Notes: generated by a model from the sequence alone, not told the origin. DNA of 64,000 nucleotides from Streptomyces roseicoloratus (GCF_004117935.1 NZ_SDOY01000143.1:1-64000), one strand, 5' to 3'. Positions 39,610-47,802 are shown, counted from the stretch's first letter. Made by a program: numbers and translations.

Positions 39610-39644
39610 GACGGCGGCCGGGCGTGGTGTGCCCGGCCGCCGTC
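39610..39644 (-). terminator. adenosine deaminase terminator
   Basis: GACGGCGGCCGGGC (39610-39623) pairs perfectly with GCCCGGCCGCCGTC (39631-39644) across a 7-nt loop, just after the add stop codon on the minus strand. Confidence 0.85.
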
Positions 39645-39666
39645 CGCTCCGTCCCGAGGGCGGCGA

Positions 39667-40821
39667 TCAGTCCGCCTGGAGGGAAGATTCGCTGGTCGCG
39701 GCGGTCTGCTGGAACAGCCATTCGGATTTCAGCTCGGCGTAACCGGGCTTGATCACGTCATTGATCATGGCGAGTCGTTCATCGAAAGGAATGAACGCTG
39801 ATTTCATCGCATTGACCGTGAACCACTGCATGTCGTCGAGCGTGTAACCGAAGGCGTCGACCAGGAATTCGAATTCCCGGCTCATGCTGGTGCCGCTCAT
39901 CAGCCGGTTGTCGGTGTTGACCGTCGCGCGGAAGTGCAGCTTGCGCAGCAGCCCGATGGGGTGCTGCTGGTACGACTCGGCGGCGCCGGTCTGCAGGTTG
40001 GAGGTGGGGCACATCTCCAGCGGGATGCGCTTGTCGCGCACGTACGCGGCGAGCCGGCCGAGGGTCACCGTGCCGTCGTCGGCGACCTCGATGTCGTCGA
40101 TGATCCGCACGCCGTGGCCGAGCCGGTCGGCGCCGCACCACTGGAGGGCCTGCCAGATCGACGGCAGGCCGAAGGCCTCGCCCGCGTGGATCGTGAAGTG
40201 GTTGTTCTCCCGCTTCAGGTACTCGAAGGCGTCGAGGTGCCGGGTGGGCGGGAAGCCGGCCTCGGCGCCCGCGATGTCGAAGCCGACGACGCCGGAATCG
40301 CGGTAGCGGTTGGCGAGTTCGGCGATCTCCAGGGCGCGGGCCGCGTGCCGCATCGCGGTGAGCAGCGCGCCCACCCGGATCCGGTGGCCGTTGGCCCTGG
40401 CCTGCCGTTCGCCTTCGCGGAAGCCCTCGTTGACCGCCTCGACGACCTCTTCGAGGGTGAGGCCGCCCTCCAGGTGCTGCTCGGGCGCGTAGCGGACCTC
40501 CGCGTAGACGACGCCGTCCTCGGCGAGGTCGACGGCGCACTCGGCGGCGACCCGGACCAGGGCCTCGCGGGTCTGCATGACGGCGCAGGTGTGCGCGAAG
40601 GTCTCGAGGTAGCGCTCCAGGGAGCCGGAGTCCGCGGCCTCCCGGAACCAGATGCCGAGCTTGTCGGGCTCGGTCTCGGGGAGGCTGGTGTAGCCCTGGG
40701 CCCGGGCGAGTTCGATGATCGTGCCGGGGCGCAGGCCGCCGTCGAGGTGGTCGTGCAGCAGGACCTTCGGGGCACGGCGGATCTGATCCGCCGAGGGGGT
40801 GCTGGGGATCTGGCTCGTCAT
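39667..40821 (-). CDS. add: Adenosine deaminase
   Basis: Add converts adenosine and deoxyadenosine to inosine or deoxyinosine, which feeds PNP. The 384-aa TIM-barrel amidohydrolase has zinc ligands in 'LLHDHLDGGL' (residues 20-30) and 'FTIHAGEAFG' (near 215), the active-site His in 'DRLGHGVRI' and the catalytic region 'VNTDNRLMSGTS'. There the second Asp of the usual NTDD is Asn. The ATG lies 6 nt after TAGAGT, so translation is probably from a leaderless mRNA. The nucleoside palindrome is just upstream of this -10 element. The gene is divergent from a GNAT gene. Confidence 0.93.
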   Translation of the reverse strand: MTSQIPSTPSADQIRRAPKVLLHDHLDGGLRPGTIIELARAQGYTSLPETEPDKLGIWFREAADSGSLERYLETFAHTCAVMQTREALVRVAAECAVDLAEDGVVYAEVRYAPEQHLEGGLTLEEVVEAVNEGFREGERQARANGHRIRVGALLTAMRHAARALEIAELANRYRDSGVVGFDIAGAEAGFPPTRHLDAFEYLKRENNHFTIHAGEAFGLPSIWQALQWCGADRLGHGVRIIDDIEVADDGTVTLGRLAAYVRDKRIPLEMCPTSNLQTGAAESYQQHPIGLLRKLHFRATVNTDNRLMSGTSMSREFEFLVDAFGYTLDDMQWFTVNAMKSAFIPFDERLAMINDVIKPGYAELKSEWLFQQTAATSESSLQAD

Positions 40822-40836
40822 TGCCGCACTCTAGCG

Positions 40837-40850
40837 CCTACGCGCGTAGA
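40837..40850. promoter_or_regulatory. nucleoside-regulon palindrome, add site
   Basis: CCTACGCGCGTAGA matches 13 of 14 bases of the shared palindrome. On the minus strand it ends 3 nt before TAGAGT, which is 6 nt before the add ATG. Confidence 0.8.
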
Positions 40851-40950
40851 GCGCGCCTGTTCGGCACCGTCTCGTTCCGCCCGTTTCCCCGGACGCCGCT
40901 CCGCCCGCAACTCCGGTGCGGCCGTGTCCGGCGACGCCTAACCTGCCGGT

Positions 40951-41727
40951 ATGACGACCACCGCCGCCCACGCTGCCGAACTGCGCCGGATCCACGGCTT
41001 CCTGGCCTCCACCGGCCGTCGGCAGGCCGAGCGGACGATCGACTTCCCCGGCGGGTTCGCCGCGCTCGACGACACGTACGCGCTGTCCCATGGCGACAAC
41101 TACGTGCTGGTGGACGGGCCCACCGACCCCGAGGCCCTGCCGGGCCGGGTCGACGAGCTGATGGCGCACCTGCCGTTCCGCAACGTGTACGTCCCCGACG
41201 CGGCCGTCGCGGAGGCCTGCGCCGGGCCCCTGGCGAGGGCCGGCTACACGTGCTCCGAGGTCGTCACGATGCTGCACACCGGGCCCGTGCCGGAGCTCGG
41301 CGGGGCCCGCGAGGTCGACCTGCCCGCACTGCGCGGCCCCGTCGCCGAGAGCTGGCGGCGTTTCCTGCCGGACGCCGGGGACGACGTCGTCCACACCCTG
41401 GTGGAGCGCCGCGCGGTCCGGCGCCGGCGCGCCGACGACGTCCGTTTCCTCGCCTCGCACGACGAGTTCGGCGAGGTCGCGTCCTGGGCCGACCTGTACC
41501 TCGACACGGACTCGGGCATCGCCCAGATCGAGGACCTGGTCACCGCCGGGACGCACCTCCGGCAGGGCCACGCCGGGGTCGTCGTCGACACCGCCCTGCG
41601 GATGGCCCACGCCGCCGGCTGCACCACCGTCTTCCTGACGGCCCTCGCCACCGACTGGCCCCGCCACTGGTACGGGCGCCGCGGCTTCGTCCCGGTGGGC
41701 GCTCTGGCCTGCTTCGAGCGGGAATGA
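40951..41727 (+). CDS. GNAT-family N-acetyltransferase
   Basis: The 258-aa protein has a C-terminal GNAT domain (about residues 130-255): 'LYLDTDSGIAQIEDLVTAG' with beta strand 4, the acetyl-CoA loop 'HLRQGHAGVVVDTALRMAHA' and 'WYGRRGFVPVGAL'. The N-terminal 120 residues form a related but degenerate second half. The acceptor amine is unknown. TAACCT lies 6 nt before the ATG, so the transcript is likely leaderless. It is divergent from add but shares no obvious pathway with it. Confidence 0.85.
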   Translation: MTTTAAHAAELRRIHGFLASTGRRQAERTIDFPGGFAALDDTYALSHGDNYVLVDGPTDPEALPGRVDELMAHLPFRNVYVPDAAVAEACAGPLARAGYTCSEVVTMLHTGPVPELGGAREVDLPALRGPVAESWRRFLPDAGDDVVHTLVERRAVRRRRADDVRFLASHDEFGEVASWADLYLDTDSGIAQIEDLVTAGTHLRQGHAGVVVDTALRMAHAAGCTTVFLTALATDWPRHWYGRRGFVPVGALACFERE

Positions 41728-41815
41728 GCCACAAGGGCGTTCGCTCAGCGGACGGTTCGTAACAGAGACCGCGCGTACCCCTCGCGTACGCCCCGGCTTC
41801 TGAGACCGTGCCGTC

Positions 41816-42589
41816 ATGGCGCACAACGCACTCGTGGGAACGGCCGGCTCCCGGGCACCCCGGCTCGGCCGTCCCGTCGCGGCGCCGGCCGCGGTCACCG
41901 AAGCGGGCGGGGTCGTGCTGCTGCTGCCGGACGGCGAGGTCACGTCCGGGCGGCGGCACTCCGTACGGGCCCATGCCGCCGTCCTGCCGCTGGGACGGCG
42001 GCTCGTGCGGGCCGGGCGGGCCGACGGGCTCGTCGCGCACGTGGTCCGCTACCGGGGACGGGGCTGGAACGGGACGGAGGCCCGGCAGGCGGCGGACGCC
42101 CGGTGGGCGGTGTCGGAGGCGGTACGGCGCTACGGCGACGTGCCGGTCTGCCTGGTCGGGCGCGGCATGGGCGCGCGGGCGGCGCTGGCCGCCGGAGGGC
42201 ACTCGGCGGTGACGGCCGTCCTGGCACTCGCCCCCTGGCTGCCGGAGGACGACCGTGCGGCCGAGCCGGAGCCGGTGCGGCAGCTCGTGGGGCGGCGGGT
42301 GCTGATCGTGCACGGCACCAACGACGCCCGTACGGACCCGGAGTTGAGCTACCGGCTGGCCGAGCGGGCGAAGAAGTCCAACCGGGACACCTGCCGCTTC
42401 GAGGTCCACACGGACGGGCACGCCCTGCGTCAGTACCGCGACGAAGTGCACGCCCTGGCCGCCGACTTCGTCCTGTCCGCGCTCTTCGCCCGCCCGCAGA
42501 GCCGCCCGCTCGCGGACGCGATGGCGGCACCGCCGCCGCTGGGCCTCCGGATGCCGTTGGCTGCGGGGTTCGGGCGGTCGTCCGGCTGA
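41816..42589 (+). CDS. Alpha/beta-hydrolase-fold protein lacking the Ser nucleophile
   Basis: The 257-aa protein looks like a dienelactone-hydrolase-type alpha/beta hydrolase: 'GVVLLLPDGEVTSGRR' for the first core strand, 'CLVGRGMGARAALAAGG' for the nucleophile elbow, 'LIVHGTNDARTDPE' with the acid and 'VHTDGHALRQYRDEV' with the His. In the elbow the G-x-S-x-G Ser is replaced by Gly ('GRGMG'), so ordinary esterase chemistry is not expected. It may be a non-catalytic or atypical member. It stands between a GNAT gene and the LysR gene. Confidence 0.82.
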   Translation: MAHNALVGTAGSRAPRLGRPVAAPAAVTEAGGVVLLLPDGEVTSGRRHSVRAHAAVLPLGRRLVRAGRADGLVAHVVRYRGRGWNGTEARQAADARWAVSEAVRRYGDVPVCLVGRGMGARAALAAGGHSAVTAVLALAPWLPEDDRAAEPEPVRQLVGRRVLIVHGTNDARTDPELSYRLAERAKKSNRDTCRFEVHTDGHALRQYRDEVHALAADFVLSALFARPQSRPLADAMAAPPPLGLRMPLAAGFGRSSG

Positions 42590-42640
42590 CGGCCGGCGAA
42601 GGTCCGGCGCGGGGGCCACGGCTCCGGCCGCCGCCTCCGC

Positions 42641-43537
42641 TCACTCCGGCAGCAGGCTGCCCCGCTTGCTCAGCAGGAACTTCTTGAACGCGGCCACCGG
42701 TGGGGTGTCCGGGTGACCGTCCAGCCAGGCCACGCCGATCTCGCGGACCGCGCGCGGCGAGGTCACGCCGAGTTCGACGACGCCGGGGCGGGCGACGGCC
42801 GGGGGCGGGAGCAGGGCGACGCCGAGGCCCGCGGCGACCAGGCCGCGCAGGGTCTCGGCCTCCTCGCCCTCGAAGGCGACGCGGGGCGTGAAGCCGGCCT
42901 GCGCGCACAGGTCGTCGGTGATGCGGCGCAGCCCGTAGCCCGGCTCCAGGGTCACGAAGGTCTCGTCGGCGGCCTCCGCGAGGCGGATCCGCTTGCGGGT
43001 GGCGAGCCGGTGGTCGTCGGGCACGACGAGCCGCAGCCGCTGTTCGTCGAGGCGGCGGCCGACCAGGTCGGGCGCGTCCGGCACGGGCGAGGTGAGGCAC
43101 AGGTCGAGCTCGCCGGACCTGAGCCGTTCGATCATCGCCTCGCCGTAGTTCTGGACCAGGGTGAAGCGGACCCTCGGGTGGTCGACGCGGAAGGCGCGGA
43201 TCAGCCCGGGCACGGTCTCGGAGCCCATGGTGTGGAGGAAGCCGAAGGCGACCCGGCCGGCCGTGGGATCGGCGTCGGCCCGTACCGTGTCGGCGGCCCG
43301 CTCGACCTCGGCGAGGGCCCGCTCCGCGGCGGTGAGGAAGCGGCGGCCGGCCGGGGTGAGCGAGACGGTGCGGCCGCGGCGGGCGAACAGGGCGACGCCG
43401 AGGTCCTCCTCGAGCCTGACCATGGCCCGCGACAGGGTCGACTGCGGGACGCCCATCTCGGCCGCCGCGCGGGTCACGTGCTCGTGCCGGGCGACCGCGG
43501 CGAAGTACGCGAGCCGCGGCGCGAGCAGCATTCCCAT
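42641..43537 (-). CDS. LysR-family transcriptional regulator
   Basis: The 298-aa protein has the N-terminal LysR helix-turn-helix ('LAYFAAVARHEHVTRAAAEM', then 'SQSTLSRAMVRLEEDLGVAL'-like pattern at residues 25-50). The two-lobed effector domain from about residue 90 includes 'VAFGFLHTMGSETVPGLIRA' and 'LDLCLTSPVPDA'. The frame extends to 43630, but the ATG at 43537 is preceded by GAAGAAGAC and matches the usual start. It is divergent from an MFS gene with LysR-style inverted repeats between them, so it probably regulates that transporter and itself. Confidence 0.9.
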   Translation of the reverse strand: MGMLLAPRLAYFAAVARHEHVTRAAAEMGVPQSTLSRAMVRLEEDLGVALFARRGRTVSLTPAGRRFLTAAERALAEVERAADTVRADADPTAGRVAFGFLHTMGSETVPGLIRAFRVDHPRVRFTLVQNYGEAMIERLRSGELDLCLTSPVPDAPDLVGRRLDEQRLRLVVPDDHRLATRKRIRLAEAADETFVTLEPGYGLRRITDDLCAQAGFTPRVAFEGEEAETLRGLVAAGLGVALLPPPAVARPGVVELGVTSPRAVREIGVAWLDGHPDTPPVAAFKKFLLSKRGSLLPE

Positions 43538-43582
43538 GTCTTCTTCGTTACTGTTCGGTGACAGGCGAGGCTGTGACCTGTA

Positions 43583-43633
43583 TTCATGCACCACGGGAAC
43601 GATTACAGCAGATCCGTGCATTGGACGCATGAA
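43583..43633. promoter_or_regulatory. possible LysR sites between LysR and MFS genes
   Basis: TTCATGCAC (43583-43591) is repeated in inverse as GTGCAT (43616-43621) and GCATGAA (43627-43633). The spaced half-sites in the divergent promoter region fit a LysR recognition plus activation site. TACGTT lies 6 nt before the MFS ATG as a possible -10. Confidence 0.4.
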
Positions 43634-43656
43634 GCGGACCGTCCTACGTTCGAGGC

Positions 43657-44955
43657 ATGCCTTCCGCCAGTACCAAGGCGGCCGCCACCGGCGCGGTCGC
43701 CGAACCCGGTCGTGACTCCGCCGACACCCGCCTCGCTCCCGGCCGCCCCGGCTACCGCCGGATGAGCCTCGCGCTCTTCGCCGCCGGAGTGGCCGCCTTC
43801 GCCCTCCTCTACTCCACCCAGGCCCTTCTCCCCGCCGTCTCCGCCGAGTTCGGCGCGAGCGCCTCGGCCGCCTCCTGGACGGTGTCCGCCGCGACCGGCG
43901 CGCTGGCCCTGTGCGTGCTCCCGCTGAGCGCGCTGTCCGAGCGCTTCGGACGCCGCTCGATGATGACGGTCTCGCTCGTGGTCGCCGTGGCGGTGGGTCT
44001 GCTCGTGCCGCTCGCCCCGAACCTGGAGAGCCTGGTCGCGCTGCGCGCGGTGCAGGGCGCGGCGCTGGCCGGAGTGCCGGCCTCGGCGATGGCCTTCCTG
44101 GCCGAGGAGGTGCGGCCGAGGGCGCTGGTCGCGGCGATCGGTCTGTTCGTCGCGGGCAACTCCATCGGCGGCATGAGCGGGCGGATCGTCACCGGCTGGG
44201 TGGCGCAGCTGTGGGGCTGGCGCGCGGCGCTGGCGGCGGTCGGCCTGATGGCCGTGGTGTGCGTGCTCGCGTTCCGGGCGCTGCTGCCGAAGGCGCGGCA
44301 CTTCACGCCGGGCACGCTGAACCCGAAGGCGCTGGCGCGGACGGTGCGCGGGCACCTCGCGGATCCGCTGCTGCTGCGGCTGTACGCGATCGGCGCGCTG
44401 TTCATGACGGTGTTCGGCGCCGTGTACACGGTGATCGGCTACCGCCTGGTCGAGGCCCCGTTCTCGCTGCCGCAGGGCGTCGTCGGCTCGGTCTTCCTCG
44501 TGTACCTGGTCGGCACGGCCTCCTCGGCGGCGGCGGGCCGGCTGGTCGGCCGGCTCGGCCGGCGCGGCGCGCTCTACCTGGCGGTCTCCACGACGGCGGC
44601 GGGTCTGCTGCTGTCGCTCGCGGACGCGCTGGCGGCCGTCCTCGCGGGCCTGGTGCTGATCACGGCGGGCTTCTTCGCGGGGCACGCGGTGGCGTCCTCC
44701 TCGGTGAGCCGTACGGCGCGGACGGGTCGCGCCCAGGCATCGGCGCTCTACCAGTCGGCGTACTACCTCGGCAGCAGCGCGGGCGGCACGCTCGGCGCGG
44801 TCGCCTTCCACGCGGGCGGCTGGGCCGGGACGGTCCTGATCGGCCTGGTGGCGGTGCTCGGCGTCGTGTCGCTCACGCTGTACGGGACGCACGCCGCGCG
44901 GGTCGAGGCGCGGCGGACGCGGGCGCTTCGTCACGAAGTGGCCACGGCGGCCTGA
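43657..44955 (+). CDS. MFS transporter (12 helices)
   Basis: The 432-aa membrane protein belongs to the major facilitator superfamily. A disordered N terminus of about 35 residues precedes helix 1 ('LALFAAGVAAFALLYSTQAL'). The motif A loop after helix 2 reads 'LSERFGRRSMMTVSL'. The motif in helix 5 ('GNSIGGMSGRIVTGWVAQLW') and the duplicated loop 'GRLVGRLGRRGALYLAVS' between helices 8 and 9 are typical. It resembles the YybF/aromatic-exporter group often controlled by a divergent LysR protein, as here. The substrate is unknown. It appears to have a leaderless start 6 nt after TACGTT. Confidence 0.9.
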   Translation: MPSASTKAAATGAVAEPGRDSADTRLAPGRPGYRRMSLALFAAGVAAFALLYSTQALLPAVSAEFGASASAASWTVSAATGALALCVLPLSALSERFGRRSMMTVSLVVAVAVGLLVPLAPNLESLVALRAVQGAALAGVPASAMAFLAEEVRPRALVAAIGLFVAGNSIGGMSGRIVTGWVAQLWGWRAALAAVGLMAVVCVLAFRALLPKARHFTPGTLNPKALARTVRGHLADPLLLRLYAIGALFMTVFGAVYTVIGYRLVEAPFSLPQGVVGSVFLVYLVGTASSAAAGRLVGRLGRRGALYLAVSTTAAGLLLSLADALAAVLAGLVLITAGFFAGHAVASSSVSRTARTGRAQASALYQSAYYLGSSAGGTLGAVAFHAGGWAGTVLIGLVAVLGVVSLTLYGTHAARVEARRTRALRHEVATAA

Positions 44956-44961
44956 ACCGCT

Positions 44962-44987
44962 GCAACTGTCGGGCTCCCCCGAGCGTC
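44962..44987 (+). promoter_or_regulatory. possible ECF (SigE-type) promoter before the L,D-transpeptidase gene
   Basis: GCAAC (44962-44966) and CGTC (44984-44987) are separated by 17 nt, resembling the -35 and -10 elements of SigE-dependent envelope-stress promoters. They lie 35 bp before the L,D-transpeptidase ATG. The elements are short, so chance cannot be excluded. Confidence 0.25.
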
Positions 44988-45021
44988 AAACGGGTCAGGA
45001 CTCTAGGGGGAGTTGACGATC

Positions 45022-45717
45022 ATGATCGGGATACGCGGACGCGCGGGCATCGGGCTCGCGGTCACGTCTCTGGTGGTACCCATGTCGGTGGCGCTCGGCG
45101 CCGCCCCGGCCCAGGCCGCGTCGTGCAACGTGACGACCGGCCCGTACCAGAAGCAGGTGGAGAAGTTCCTCGGCCGGCCGGTCGACGGCAAGCAGTCGTC
45201 CGCCGACTGCAAGGCCGTCAAGGCCTTCCAGGCCAAGCACGGCATCACCCCGACGCAGGGCTACGCCGGGCCGCTGACCTGGCGGACCATGTCGACGATG
45301 CAGGCGCAGAAGGCGGCCGGGAAGAATCCCAACAAGGACCGCAAATGCCCGACCAACAAGGGCCGGATCGCCTGTGTCGACCTGACCCGCCAGCTCAGCT
45401 GGATCCAGGACGGCGCCAAGCTCAAGTACGGCCCGGTGCCGGTGCGGACGGGCCGGGACGGCGCGGAGACGCGGACGGGCGCCAAGAAGATCTACTGGCG
45501 CAACATCAACCACTGGTCGACGCTCTACCACGTGTCGATGCCGTACGCGCAGTTCTTCGACGGCGGGCAGGCCTTCCACTCGGTCACCAAGTCGATGTGG
45601 AACCCGCCGGGTTCGGCCGGCTGCGTCAACATGACGCAGAAGGACGCGAAGGCGTACTGGAGCCTGCTCAGGAACGGTGACGACGTGTACGTGTACGGGC
45701 GCAAGCCCGGCACCTGA
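45022..45717 (+). CDS. Secreted L,D-transpeptidase-like protein (YkuD)
   Basis: The 231-aa protein has a signal peptide ('AGIGLAVTSLVVPMSVALGA', cut near 'AQA-AS'). A short peptidoglycan-binding-like helical region follows (about 35-85, 'AVKAFQAKHGITPTQGYAG'), then a YkuD domain (about 105-230). The catalytic Cys is in 'PGSAGCVNM', and the conserved His-type loop is 'QAFHSVTKSMW'. The usual S-H-G-C motif reads S-A-G-C, so the His next to the Cys is missing. AGGGGGAG precedes the ATG at 45022 at proper spacing; the TTG at 45013 lies too close to it. L,D-transpeptidases make 3-3 peptide cross-links in actinobacterial cell walls. The enzyme at 60289 keeps the full motif. Confidence 0.85.
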   Translation: MIGIRGRAGIGLAVTSLVVPMSVALGAAPAQAASCNVTTGPYQKQVEKFLGRPVDGKQSSADCKAVKAFQAKHGITPTQGYAGPLTWRTMSTMQAQKAAGKNPNKDRKCPTNKGRIACVDLTRQLSWIQDGAKLKYGPVPVRTGRDGAETRTGAKKIYWRNINHWSTLYHVSMPYAQFFDGGQAFHSVTKSMWNPPGSAGCVNMTQKDAKAYWSLLRNGDDVYVYGRKPGT

Positions 45718-45808
45718 GCCGAACCGGCCCCGGTTGTCGGTGGCCTGCGATAGCTTCCCCTCATCGGCGTCGACCGGGCGCCGCTGAGGGGCGAGCGAGA
45801 CGGACCAC

Positions 45809-46786
45809 ATGGCTGTGCAGACGACCGAGGACCTCACGACGGACGACCTGGAGAAGTACCGCAGGGAGCTGACCGGTTACTGCTACCGGATGCTGGGTTC
45901 CGCCTTCGAGGCGGAGGACGCCGTGCAGGACACCATGGTGCGCGCCTGGCGCTCCCTCGACTCCTTCGAGGGCCGTTCGTCGCTCCGCTCGTGGCTGTAC
46001 CGGATCGCCACCAACGTGTGCCTGGACTCGCTCAGCGCGGGCAACCGGCGGGCCCGCCCGATGGACCTCACGGATCCGACGCCGGTCGCGCAGGCCCGGC
46101 TCAACGAGCGTCCCGAGATCACCTGGCTGGAGCCGGTGCCGGACGGGCGGGTGCTGCCGTCGGTGGCGGACCCGGCGGAGACGGCCGTCTCCCGGGAGAC
46201 GGTGCGGCTGGCGTTCGTGGCGGCTCTGCAGCACCTGCCGCCGAAGCAGCGGGCGGTGCTGATCCTGCGCGAGGTGCTCGCGTGGAAGGCGAGCGAGGTG
46301 GCCGAGCTGCTCGGTCTGACCGTCGCCTCGGTCAACAGCGCGCTGCAGCGTGCCAGGGCCACCATCGCCGAGCAGGCACCGGCCACGTCGGACGCGGCGG
46401 ACCCCCTGGACGAGGAGCAGAAGGCCCTGCTCGACCGCTACGTGGCCGCCTTCGAGGGCTACGACATGCAGGCCCTCACGGCGCTGCTCCACGAGGACGC
46501 GACGATGTCCATGCCGCCGTACGACCTGTGGCTGCGCGGCCACGAGGACATCGTGGGCTGGATGCTGGGCGTCGGCGAGGTGTGCCGCGGCTCGAAGCTG
46601 CTGCCGACCGTGGCGAACGGCCAGCCGGCCTTCGCGCACTACCACCCGGACCCGGAGGGCGGCTACGCGCCGTGGGCGTTGATCGTCCTCCAGGTGCACG
46701 ACGGGAGGATCGGCGGCATGGACTTCTTCCTGGACACCAAGCGCTGGTTCCCGCTGTTCGACCTGCCGGAGCGGCTGCCCGCCTGA
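45809..46786 (+). CDS. ECF sigma factor with SnoaL-like C-terminal domain
   Basis: The 325-aa protein has region 2 at about residues 15-85 ('YCYRMLGSAFEAEDAVQDTM', 'LRSWLYRIATNVCLD') and region 4 at about 140-195 ('LQHLPPKQRAVLILREVLAW', 'VAELLGLTVASVNSALQRAR'). A SnoaL/NTF2-like domain (about 205-325, 'VAAFEGYDMQALTALLHEDA', 'YDLWLRGHEDIVGWML') follows in place of a separate anti-sigma factor. This layout is that of the SigG/SigX5 (TIGR02960) group, in which the tail controls activity. No anti-sigma gene is adjacent. Its signal is unknown. Confidence 0.9.
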   Translation: MAVQTTEDLTTDDLEKYRRELTGYCYRMLGSAFEAEDAVQDTMVRAWRSLDSFEGRSSLRSWLYRIATNVCLDSLSAGNRRARPMDLTDPTPVAQARLNERPEITWLEPVPDGRVLPSVADPAETAVSRETVRLAFVAALQHLPPKQRAVLILREVLAWKASEVAELLGLTVASVNSALQRARATIAEQAPATSDAADPLDEEQKALLDRYVAAFEGYDMQALTALLHEDATMSMPPYDLWLRGHEDIVGWMLGVGEVCRGSKLLPTVANGQPAFAHYHPDPEGGYAPWALIVLQVHDGRIGGMDFFLDTKRWFPLFDLPERLPA

Positions 46787-46798
46787 CGCTTCCGGGGT

Positions 46799-47110
46799 TC
46801 ACAGCAGGTCCCCGAGCCCGACGAGCCCCAACACATCCCTCAGCTCGGGCCCGGCCCCCCGAAACTCCAGCCGGTGCCCGCACCGCCGCGCGGTCAGCCG
46901 CAGCCGCGCGAGGGCGTCGACGGCGCCAAGCCCGACGCGGCCGAGCCCGCCGATGTCGCATATGACAAGGCTCGGCTCCGCCGCTTCGAGCAGCGCGCAG
47001 AGCCGCCCGACGTCGTCCGGGGCGGGCTGCCCGGTGAGCCGTACCTCGATGGTCGGAGAGGCCGGAGAGGTGTCCACACCAGGGAGACCGCGGGCGGGCC
47101 CGGAACTCAT
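46799..47110 (-). CDS. Small STAS-domain protein
   Basis: The 103-aa protein is essentially one STAS domain from about residue 20: the strand 'TIEVRLTGQ', then 'LEAAEPSLVICDIGGLGRVG', in which the usual phosphorylatable Ser/Thr of anti-anti-sigma factors falls in 'GRVGLGAVDALARL' and appears to be replaced by Gly. The C-terminal 'LELRDVLGLVGLGDLL'-type tail is a typical helix. It could be an anti-anti-sigma factor or a non-phosphorylated relative. It is convergent with the SnoaL-tailed sigma gene, 12 bp away, but the pairing may be accidental. Confidence 0.8.
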   Translation of the reverse strand: MSSGPARGLPGVDTSPASPTIEVRLTGQPAPDDVGRLCALLEAAEPSLVICDIGGLGRVGLGAVDALARLRLTARRCGHRLEFRGAGPELRDVLGLVGLGDLL

Positions 47111-47140
47111 CGCTGGGGGGAGGCGGGGCCCGGGAGGCGC

Positions 47141-47728
47141 TCAACCGAACGGAAACACGCTGGTGTCGATCGTGAGGTCGAAGGGGGCGGGGAGGTGGAT
47201 CTCCTCTCCGAACCTCACCTTCTGGAGCTCCTGATAGACGTCGCTCGGCTCGCCGTAGAGCGTGACGGTCGGGCCCCCGGGTCCGAAGCGGTCGATGAGG
47301 AGGTAGAGCGGCACCTTCGCCTCCGCGTATGCGGCCGCCTTGTTCAGCCTGTCGTAGCTCGCGTTGGACGGCGACGTGACCTCGACGACCAGTTCGGCCG
47401 CGGTGAGCGGTGCGGATTCGCCGCCTTCCAACTCGGCCATGACCCGTTCCGGGATGACGACGAGGTCGGGGACATAGAGGCGGCCCCGCGCAGGATGGGC
47501 GACCCCCTGTGTCTCGTAGACGCACCAGTCCTCCGGGACCACGGTGTACAGCCGGCGATGGACCTTCTCGACGATACGGTTGTGCGGCGCGCCGGGCGGT
47601 GGTGTCACGACAATGATCCCATCGATGATCTCCACCTTGCTGCCCTCGGGCCAGTCCGACTCCTCCCAGAAGCGGACGAGCTCGTCCCAGTGCGGGCCCG
47701 GAGCGGGATCGACGGGGAGTGCACTCAT
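47141..47728 (-). CDS. Uma2-family protein (PD-(D/E)XK nuclease fold)
   Basis: The 195-aa protein has the Uma2 pattern: 'GSKVEIIDGIIVVTPPPGAP', 'HNRIVEKVHRRL', 'YVPDLVVIPERVM' with the nuclease PD, 'ELVVEVTSPSNASYDRLNKA' with the E-x-V element, and 'AEAKVPLYLLID' with the catalytic-type Lys/Tyr region. The fold is that of restriction-like nucleases, but no DNA target or role is established for the many streptomycete copies. AAAGGAGAC precedes the ATG at 47728, so the longer frame to 47791 is not used. It stands alone, 30 bp upstream of the STAS gene in the same direction. Confidence 0.88.
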   Translation of the reverse strand: MSALPVDPAPGPHWDELVRFWEESDWPEGSKVEIIDGIIVVTPPPGAPHNRIVEKVHRRLYTVVPEDWCVYETQGVAHPARGRLYVPDLVVIPERVMAELEGGESAPLTAAELVVEVTSPSNASYDRLNKAAAYAEAKVPLYLLIDRFGPGGPTVTLYGEPSDVYQELQKVRFGEEIHLPAPFDLTIDTSVFPFG

Positions 47729-47768
47729 GGCGGTCTCCTTTTCGGTGTGGCACCGATCCCAGCATGCC

Positions 47769-47802
47769 GAACGGGACCGGTGGGGGTCCACCGGTCCCGT
47801 TC
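47769..47802 (-). terminator. deoA terminator
   Basis: A perfect 15-bp stem (47769-47783 with 47788-47802, arm GAACGGGACCGGTGG) with a 4-nt loop lies after the deoA stop codon and before the Uma2 start. Confidence 0.9.
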
